A stretch of DNA of 64,000 bases from CAZABG01 sp964460985 (GTDB taxonomy: Bacteria; Chlamydiota; Chlamydiia; Chlamydiales; Parachlamydiaceae), in the NCBI GenBank assembly GCA_964460985.1, contig CAYWQX010000004.1, forward strand, positions 33,378 through 97,377. The letters are read 5' to 3'. Shown here piece by piece: positions 59,123 through 64,000 of the stretch. Each line of letters starts with the position of its first letter. The stretch's first letter is position 1. Under the pieces are notes generated by a model that was not told the origin of the DNA, made no database searches, and was given only the letters and a program-made list of their open reading frames with translations. The position numbers and the translations under genes were made by a program.

Positions 59123-59356
59123 TGGCGTACCAATTTTATACAAGAAATCTGGGGACATATCAGCACCATTATCCCAAACTATGGTATCAAGTTCATGATC
59201 AACTTTAACTTTTTTGAAATATTCAATGTTCTTGAGTGGCCTAAAGATAGCCCCTTCCAAGTGGTTTTCGAGATCAACGACCATTTTCTGTTGATCTTCA
59301 AAAGTTAGAAGGAGTTTGTACTGCTCTAAATATTTAGCTTCTAATATGTAGTGCAT
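59114..59356 (-). CDS. DUF2442 domain protein
   Basis: 80 residues covering one DUF2442 domain. The family's C-terminal motif DTIVWDNGADMSPDFLY is visible (residues ~57-73), preceded by RPLKNIEYFKKVKVD. The start ATG is 9 bases after the DUF4160 stop, so the two are one two-gene unit. The pair often occurs together as accessory DNA and has been treated as a possible toxin-antitoxin-like module; function is not established. It is inserted in reverse orientation in the tol operon and the region is AT-rich compared with the neighbours. Confidence 0.85.
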   Translation of the reverse strand: MHYILEAKYLEQYKLLLTFEDQQKMVVDLENHLEGAIFRPLKNIEYFKKVKVDHELDTIVWDNGADMSPDFLYKIGTPSL

Positions 59357-59365
59357 ACTTCAATA

Positions 59366-59626
59366 TTACACGAGAGGATCAATTTTTTTTAACTTCTCTT
59401 CTTTTTCTATTAATTCCCAATTCTTAAGCAGTTCATCTTTATGGATTTCAGCCCATTCACGAACCATTCCTTCCGCTCGTGAGGGTAAATTTCCTTCAAT
59501 AACTTTAAAATCATGAATTGTGAAAACTGCTCTATAGTCACCATGTTTGACATGAAAATGAGGTGGATTATGCTCCTTGTAAAACATCTGAATAATAATT
59601 CCGTAAAATCTGCATATTTCAGGCAT
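59366..59626 (-). CDS. DUF4160 domain protein
   Basis: 86 residues from the ATG at 59626, chosen for an AAAAAAGG ribosome site 6 bases upstream; a TTG at 59656 would give 96 residues. DUF4160 motifs are clear: MPEICRFYGIIIQMFYKEH, then PPHFHVKHGDYRAVF with its two His and a typical HPFH-like core (residues ~20-36), and a helical C-terminus REWAEIHKDELLKNW. It is the first gene of the inverted DUF4160-DUF2442 pair between tolA and tolB, which suggests lateral insertion. Confidence 0.87.
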   Translation of the reverse strand: MPEICRFYGIIIQMFYKEHNPPHFHVKHGDYRAVFTIHDFKVIEGNLPSRAEGMVREWAEIHKDELLKNWELIEKEEKLKKIDPLV

Positions 59627-59731
59627 GTAAAACCTTTTTTGCGAGAAACATATCAAAGTGTAATTTTGTCTTTCAATCTTGATTTTGTGGGATTAAAAAG
59701 ATTAAGCTTTGGTGTTTAACCGGAAAATTTT

Positions 59732-61087
59732 ATGCGTTTATTTCTCATTTGTCTTTTTGCGTTTGGATATGTACAAGCCGCAAGCGATGATGATCCTATT
59801 GTTGTCACTCTTGAGACTGAAAGCGAGCTTATGCCTCTTTATTTGGGAGGGATTGTAGACACCGATGGGAGCTTTGATGCTGGATATGCCGATAAATTGC
59901 GTAAAGTGCTGGAGTTCGACCTGAATTATAATGGCATGACAAAAGTTAATCCACAAGTATCCCAAAGAGATAAACGCCTGAAGGAAATGGGGTTTGATGA
60001 CCGCGGCAATATAGGCGAGCTAAAAGGGTGGGATGTCTATTTCGTTGTGAAAGGAAAAATCGAAGGAAAGAAGCTGAGCGCCCGTTTAATCGTAACCAAT
60101 AACGGCGCCTTTAAAGCGATCGATAATCTTCCTCTCACCGGTATTTTAAGCCAGGACAGAAGACAGATTCACTTTTTAGCCGATCGCATTTTCAAAGACC
60201 TTTTTAACGAAGAGGGCATTGCTTCCACCAAAATCCTTTTCACGATTAAAACAAAAAATGGAAAAGATTCTATCTCGGAGGTGTATGAAGCCGATTATGA
60301 TGGAGGAAATGTAAGGGCCGTTACAAAAAATGCCGGCTACGTAGTGACCCCTGCCTACATCGCTCCTAAACCAGGCTATAAAGCGGGAAGTTTCATGTAT
60401 GTCTCCTATAAAAACGGACAGCCCAAAATATTTTATTCTTCCTTAGCGGAGTTCAACCCGATTCGCTTCTCATTATTGAAAGGCAACCAGTTGATGCCGG
60501 CGATCTCCCGCCAGAGGGATAAGGTGGCCTTCGTTTGCGACATTACAGGGAATCCTGACTTATTCTTGCAGCCTATCAATGCGGATGGAACGCCGAATGG
60601 GAAACCGAGCCAGATCTTCGCAACGCATAAGGCGACTCAAGGAACTCCCACCTTCTCACCCGATGGAAAAGAGGTGGCTTTTGTTTCGAACAAAGATGGC
60701 TCTCCACGCATTTACAAGATGCCTATCCCTAAACCGGGAACTAAACTGCAAGATATCAAGGCTGAATTGCTAACTCGATTTAACCGGGAAAATACAGCCC
60801 CTACATGGTCTCCTGACGGCACAAAAATCGCCTATACGGCTCTTACAAATGGAGTAAGGCAGATTTGGATCTATGATCTTGTAAAAAGAAAAGAGTGGCA
60901 ATTGACTCAAGGATCGGGAAACAAAGAAAACCCTACTTGGGCACCTAATTCACTCCATATTATGTTTAATACAACTGACGCAAATAGAGCTGAATTATAC
61001 TTAATTAACTTAAACCAAGCTGAGTCAGTTAAAATACCTATTGGTTCCGGAGAAAAAAGATTTCCGGCTTGGGAACCTCGTTCGTAA
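59732..61087 (+). CDS. tolB: Tol-Pal system beta-propeller protein TolB
   Basis: 451 residues. A signal peptide with a cleavage-like AQA..ASDDD site near residue 17, an N-terminal alpha/beta domain (~25-180), and a six-bladed beta-propeller with repeated TFSPDGKEVAFVSNKDG and TWSPDGTKIAYTALTNG motifs (residues ~305-450). It is a periplasmic protein linking Pal to the TolQRA complex. The inverted DUF pair separates it from tolA, so it needs a promoter in 59627-59731. It corresponds to CT599. Confidence 0.96.
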   Translation: MRLFLICLFAFGYVQAASDDDPIVVTLETESELMPLYLGGIVDTDGSFDAGYADKLRKVLEFDLNYNGMTKVNPQVSQRDKRLKEMGFDDRGNIGELKGWDVYFVVKGKIEGKKLSARLIVTNNGAFKAIDNLPLTGILSQDRRQIHFLADRIFKDLFNEEGIASTKILFTIKTKNGKDSISEVYEADYDGGNVRAVTKNAGYVVTPAYIAPKPGYKAGSFMYVSYKNGQPKIFYSSLAEFNPIRFSLLKGNQLMPAISRQRDKVAFVCDITGNPDLFLQPINADGTPNGKPSQIFATHKATQGTPTFSPDGKEVAFVSNKDGSPRIYKMPIPKPGTKLQDIKAELLTRFNRENTAPTWSPDGTKIAYTALTNGVRQIWIYDLVKRKEWQLTQGSGNKENPTWAPNSLHIMFNTTDANRAELYLINLNQAESVKIPIGSGEKRFPAWEPRS

Positions 61088-61183
61088 AGAACTAAAATTT
61101 AGAATTTTAAAAGAGCCCTTTTAACAATTTAGATCCGAATGATAAGATTTCGATCTGATTAAAAGTTACACCTGAAGGATTTT

Positions 61184-61915
61184 ATGCAATTAGCCAGATA
61201 CGGACTCATCCTAGGCTACTCGTTAGTCGTTTTGGCGACAGTAACAGGTTGCCGCAGAAATACAAACGAAGTGTGGGAAGACACCAAAAGCGGATCGAGA
61301 CATATTTCCCGAGGAGTCAAATCCTTCGGCGGTAAGTGTGGAGACTCGAGAGCCGTTACAAACGCTTCCGACTTTTACTGCGTGGACGAAGATGGAAACG
61401 TCACTCGCATGCCTGTAGGACAAGATTTTGTCCCTATTTCCGATCAACCGATGAGCGACGAAGTGGCGATGGCCGATTTCGTATCGCGCCAACCGAGCCA
61501 AATTCCTGGAGATCCAGGTTCATCGATTCCAGGCATTGAATCCTTTAGAGATCCTCAAACTATTCCAGAGCTTGCCGGAATTTTCCGAAACATCTCATTT
61601 GACTACAACAGCTATGTCATTAAGGGCGATGATAACGCACAAACTATTCGTAAAGCCTCAAACTATCTCTCCTCCCATCCTAATGCCTACATCTTTGTGG
61701 AAGGCCATACCGATGAAAGAGGGGCTGAGGCTTATAACCTAGCTTTGGGGTCGAGAAGAGCGAATGCCGTTAGAAATGAACTGTTGAATAATGGGGTCAG
61801 CCCAGACAATGTGTTTACCATTTCTTACGGAAAAGAGCGTCCTCTTGTGATGGAAAGTCACGAAGAAGCTTGGTCTGCAAACAGAAGAGCTGAATTCAAA
61901 GTTTATCAAAAATAA
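61184..61915 (+). CDS. pal: Peptidoglycan-associated lipoprotein Pal
   Basis: 243 residues. Lipoprotein signal with TVTGC at ~19-23, then a ~110-residue linker region, and a C-terminal OmpA-like peptidoglycan-binding domain with VEGHTDERGAEAYNLALGSRR (residues ~187-207, split) and SANRRAEFKVYQK at the end. It anchors the outer membrane to the cell wall and contacts TolB. A clean GAAGGA ribosome site (61174-61179) precedes the ATG. The 96-base gap after tolB holds two weak inverted repeats. It corresponds to CT600. Confidence 0.95.
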   Translation: MQLARYGLILGYSLVVLATVTGCRRNTNEVWEDTKSGSRHISRGVKSFGGKCGDSRAVTNASDFYCVDEDGNVTRMPVGQDFVPISDQPMSDEVAMADFVSRQPSQIPGDPGSSIPGIESFRDPQTIPELAGIFRNISFDYNSYVIKGDDNAQTIRKASNYLSSHPNAYIFVEGHTDERGAEAYNLALGSRRANAVRNELLNNGVSPDNVFTISYGKERPLVMESHEEAWSANRRAEFKVYQK

Positions 61916-62562
61916 TGATTCTCTATTTTATTCTACCCGCCCTCCTTTGGGCGGGTTTTGTGGAAGGCGCTCGCGGTCGCTACGACGACGATTATCAGAT
62001 CGTCTTAAAAGAGATGCGAGACTCCCTCGAAGACATCAAACGTGAAGTTCGCAATCAAGAGTCGGAGCTCAAAGCATTCGAAGAGAGAAACCATTCGGTC
62101 GATCTTGCGATTGATGCCATTCGAACCGAACTGAAAGAGACCCATCAAGCCCAAAAAGAGATCAGTAAAAACAATCTCGGGCAGATCGAAATGAAACTGG
62201 GCTCTCTCGAAACGGCGAATAAAGGTTTGACGGCGGATGTCAAACAAATCCGCAGTGGATTTAACGATTCTCAAGAAACTCTAAAAGCGTTCAAAGATCG
62301 CATCGGACAGCTTGAAAAGAGCATCGAGGTTCTGAATCGCAACGTGGAACATCTTGAAAAAGCCCTTAATAGCGTAGTAGACGCCTTTAAAGTGGAAGCG
62401 GGAACCGCTCCTTCGAATGGCAAAACTTACAAAGTCAAATCGGGCGATTCACTTGAAAAAATCGCGAAGCAAAATGGTGTGAGCGTAAAAACTTTGAAAG
62501 ATCTGAATGGTCTTACCAAAGACCAGATTCACGTCGGTCAAATTCTTAAATTGGCGGACTAA
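61915..62562 (+). CDS. LysM-domain cell-wall-binding protein with coiled coil (NlpD-like)
   Basis: 215 residues. An N-terminal signal-like hydrophobic segment (~3-17), a long coiled coil (~27-150, repeated Glu/Lys heptads such as LEDIKREVRNQESELKAF), and a C-terminal LysM domain (YKVKSGDSLEKIAKQNGVSV at residues ~169-188) for glycan binding. The LytM peptidase domain of E. coli NlpD is absent. It shares one base with pal and one with murI (TAATG), so all are in one operon. CT601 has the same place. Confidence 0.9.
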   Translation: MILYFILPALLWAGFVEGARGRYDDDYQIVLKEMRDSLEDIKREVRNQESELKAFEERNHSVDLAIDAIRTELKETHQAQKEISKNNLGQIEMKLGSLETANKGLTADVKQIRSGFNDSQETLKAFKDRIGQLEKSIEVLNRNVEHLEKALNSVVDAFKVEAGTAPSNGKTYKVKSGDSLEKIAKQNGVSVKTLKDLNGLTKDQIHVGQILKLAD

Positions 62563-63371
62563 TGATTTCTCGCGACCGCATTGGCCTTTTCGACTCCGGC
62601 TTAGGCGGTCTTACGGTCATGCGTGCGATTCACGAAAAATGTCCTCAAGAAAGCCTGATTTATTTTGGTGATACGGCACGCGTTCCTTATGGCAATAAAA
62701 GCCCTGAAACGATCAGGCGCTACTCCGTTGAAAATTCAATTTTTCTGATGGAAAGGGAAATCAAAGCGCTCGTCATCGCCTGCAACACAGCTTCCGCCTA
62801 CGCCGTTAAAAAAGTGCGTAGCATCCTGAATATCCCTGTGATCGATGTGATTGAACCTGGGGCAGAAAAAGCGGCTTCTGTTACTCAATCTAAAAAGATC
62901 GCGGTTCTCGGAACAAAGGGAACAATTCAATCGGGCGCCTATCAAGAAGAGATTCATAAAAGAGTTCCAGGCGCTGAGGTGATGGCGATCCCTTGCCCCC
63001 TTCTCGTTCCTCTCGTTGAAGAGCGTTTTCTCAATCACCCTGCCACCGAACTCATCTTAAAAGAATACTTAAAACCGATCCTCCGCTCTGACGTGGATAC
63101 AGTTCTTTTAGGGTGCACACACTATCCCGTGCTTAAACACCTGATCGCAAAAGAGCTTGGCAAGCATATTCACATTGTCGATTCGGCCACAACCTGCGCC
63201 GAAAGGCTCTATGAAATTTTGAAAAAATATGAGATCGAAACAAGAGAACAAACTCCTTCTCTCGAATTTTATGTTTCGGACGATCCGGTCAAATTCAAAG
63301 ATATCGGACCGAGCTTTTTTGGCGCTCCGATATCCCACGTCGAGTCGATCACTCAACCCGCGTGGGCTTGA
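62562..63371 (+). CDS. murI: Glutamate racemase
   Basis: 269 residues. It converts L-Glu to D-Glu for peptidoglycan with no cofactor. The two catalytic Cys are present: Cys74 in VIACNTASA and Cys185 in LLGCTHYPVL; the start GLFDSGLGGLTVMRA and DTARVPYG are family-typical. It overlaps the LysM gene by one base and meets the next minus-strand gene tail-to-tail over 23 bases. Pathogenic Chlamydia lack a clear murI and are reported to use DapF for this reaction, so its presence here is worth noting. Confidence 0.96.
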   Translation: MISRDRIGLFDSGLGGLTVMRAIHEKCPQESLIYFGDTARVPYGNKSPETIRRYSVENSIFLMEREIKALVIACNTASAYAVKKVRSILNIPVIDVIEPGAEKAASVTQSKKIAVLGTKGTIQSGAYQEEIHKRVPGAEVMAIPCPLLVPLVEERFLNHPATELILKEYLKPILRSDVDTVLLGCTHYPVLKHLIAKELGKHIHIVDSATTCAERLYEILKKYEIETREQTPSLEFYVSDDPVKFKDIGPSFFGAPISHVESITQPAWA

Positions 63372-63609
63372 TCATCCCATTTTCGTAGATTCCAATTAGC
63401 GTGACGACTTTAAAAGGGGAAATTTCAGGAACACTTCCTGCGATTTTTAGATGTTCGACTTTGTGCAAGCAACACGATTTAACGTCAGGAAGAGAGGTAA
63501 GATTAACTTCGTTATCCCTTTTTGTAATATAGCCCTTAATAGCTATTTGCTCTCCCTCTTTAATCTCTTTTAATTCAGAAAATGTGACTAAAAGAGCTAA
63601 AAAAATCAT
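63349..63609 (-). CDS. Small protein of unknown function, OB-like
   Basis: 86 residues. A short hydrophobic N-terminus (MIFLALLVTF) then beta-strand-rich sequence: GEQIAIKGYITKRDNEVNLTS, a CC pair near residue 46, and ISPFKVVTLIGIY. The fold may be OB-like and the hydrophobic start may be a weak signal; I do not recognise a family. The start overlaps the next upstream gene by 4 bases and the end overlaps murI by 23 bases on the other strand, so both ends are shared with genes. Confidence 0.55.
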   Translation of the reverse strand: MIFLALLVTFSELKEIKEGEQIAIKGYITKRDNEVNLTSLPDVKSCCLHKVEHLKIAGSVPEISPFKVVTLIGIYENGMIKPTRVE

Positions 63610-64000
63610 GGCGATACTAACGATTTGATAGTGTCTTTAAAATCCCGATCTTTTCTCACAAGGAACTTCTTCAAAGCCTCATCACTATCTTTATCGCCCA
63701 GAGCAAACAATGTAGCTGCAGCCTGAACCTGTCTTTCTGTCCAAACATCCTTGATTTTTTTCTCGATATCGTTGAGTTTTTTTGCAGGTTTAGGATTAGC
63801 GAGCTCATTATCAATTAGCTTAATCACAACATCAATCGATTCCTCCTTGATGCCCCCTGTCCAATCGGCATAAGTTACATTTTTAAAATTTTCATAGGCC
63901 TTTTTAGCCGCCTCATAGAATTTTTTCATATCTTCATCTTCGTGGGCAGGCCATAGCGTGAAGACAAGTGAAATGGGTTTTTTTAATAAAATTAAATCGG
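63606..64000 (-). CDS. Secreted helical protein of unknown function (5' end outside window)
   Basis: At least 131 residues; the frame stays open past the ATG at 63929 to the window edge. The added N-terminus has LILLKKPISLVFTLWPAHED, which resembles a signal peptide hydrophobic core, so the true start lies at or beyond base 64000. The rest is charged and helical (MKKFYEAAKKAYENFKN; DIEKKIKDVWTERQVQAA) with HEAT-like spacing. No known family is recognised. It overlaps the small OB-like gene by 4 bases and forms a two-gene unit with it. Confidence 0.6.
   Translation of the reverse strand, partial: DLILLKKPISLVFTLWPAHEDEDMKKFYEAAKKAYENFKNVTYADWTGGIKEESIDVVIKLIDNELANPKPAKKLNDIEKKIKDVWTERQVQAAATLFALGDKDSDEALKKFLVRKDRDFKDTIKSLVSP

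Noticed and set aside
1..64000. CRISPR arrays, rRNA genes, tRNA genes
   Set aside because: No regularly spaced repeats, no rRNA motifs and no tRNA T-loop GGTTCRANNCC with matching acceptor stems were noticed on either strand.

Overview
ORGANISM. The window reads as the chromosome of a chlamydia-related (Parachlamydiales-like) bacterium. Several gene blocks match the order I remember from Chlamydia trachomatis: trpS-uvrB (CT585-586); mnmG-lplA (CT498-499); sdhCAB (CT591-593); tatD-dsbD-exbB-exbD-tolA-tolB-pal-nlpD (CT594-601); and amiA-murE-pbp3-ftsL-rsmH-two unknowns-dnaA2 followed by nqrB-E (CT268-281). The gene order is from memory, not from a search. The window differs from C. trachomatis in having three eukaryotic-like F-box proteins, a surface-polysaccharide cluster, a complete glycine cleavage system and a murI gene. 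This points to an amoeba-associated or other environmental chlamydia. I cannot name the species.

LAYOUT. 1-4790: 3' end of a PfkB sugar kinase, then uvrB, trpS and an aromatic amino acid permease. 4908-7750: three tandem F-box paralogues with hydrophobic C-termini. 7788-13386: a minus-strand cluster of three glycosyltransferase-type proteins, one fused to STAS domains, led by a REC-PP2C-HATPase-STAS regulator that is divergent from rpoN (13519-14958). 15088-20261: a membrane protein with an HExxH motif, a 29-residue ribosomal-type protein, mnmG, lplA, ilvE and a YcaC-like hydrolase. 20262-20436: a compact, self-complementary non-coding stretch. 20437-25409: sdhCAB plus a GT39-type glycosyltransferase. 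25522-31678: the division/peptidoglycan operon rsmH-ftsL-pbp3-murE-amiA and, divergent from it, two small conserved chlamydial genes. 31679-32051: a repeat-rich gap with a large inverted repeat. 32052-42976: a membrane protein, a DegT aminotransferase, dnaA, corA, a degenerate comF, a kinase-like membrane protein and a 1,689-residue AsmA/TamB-like protein. 43078-46843: nqrBCDE. 46930-56895: a long minus-strand run dsbD-tatD-PpiD-like-CBM9-like-gcvT-gcvH-gcvPA-gcvPB. 56938-63371: tolQRA, an inverted DUF2442/DUF4160 pair, tolB-pal-nlpD-like-murI. 63349-64000: two small minus-strand genes, the second running off the window.

HOW THE GENES WORK TOGETHER. Energy metabolism is represented by succinate dehydrogenase and four of the six Na+-NQR subunits. 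The glycine cleavage H protein needs lipoate, and a lipoate ligase is encoded at about 17.9 kb. Envelope and division functions are tied together by the pbp3/murE/amiA operon, the Tol-Pal system and murI. The most unusual part is the 7.8-15 kb region. A WecG/TagA-type glycosyltransferase carries a STAS domain without the phosphorylatable serine and sits downstream of a phosphatase that carries its own anti-sigma-type kinase and STAS domains, next to rpoN. I infer, but cannot show, that surface glycan synthesis is controlled by partner switching. No tRNA, rRNA, CRISPR array or intact insertion sequence was seen.
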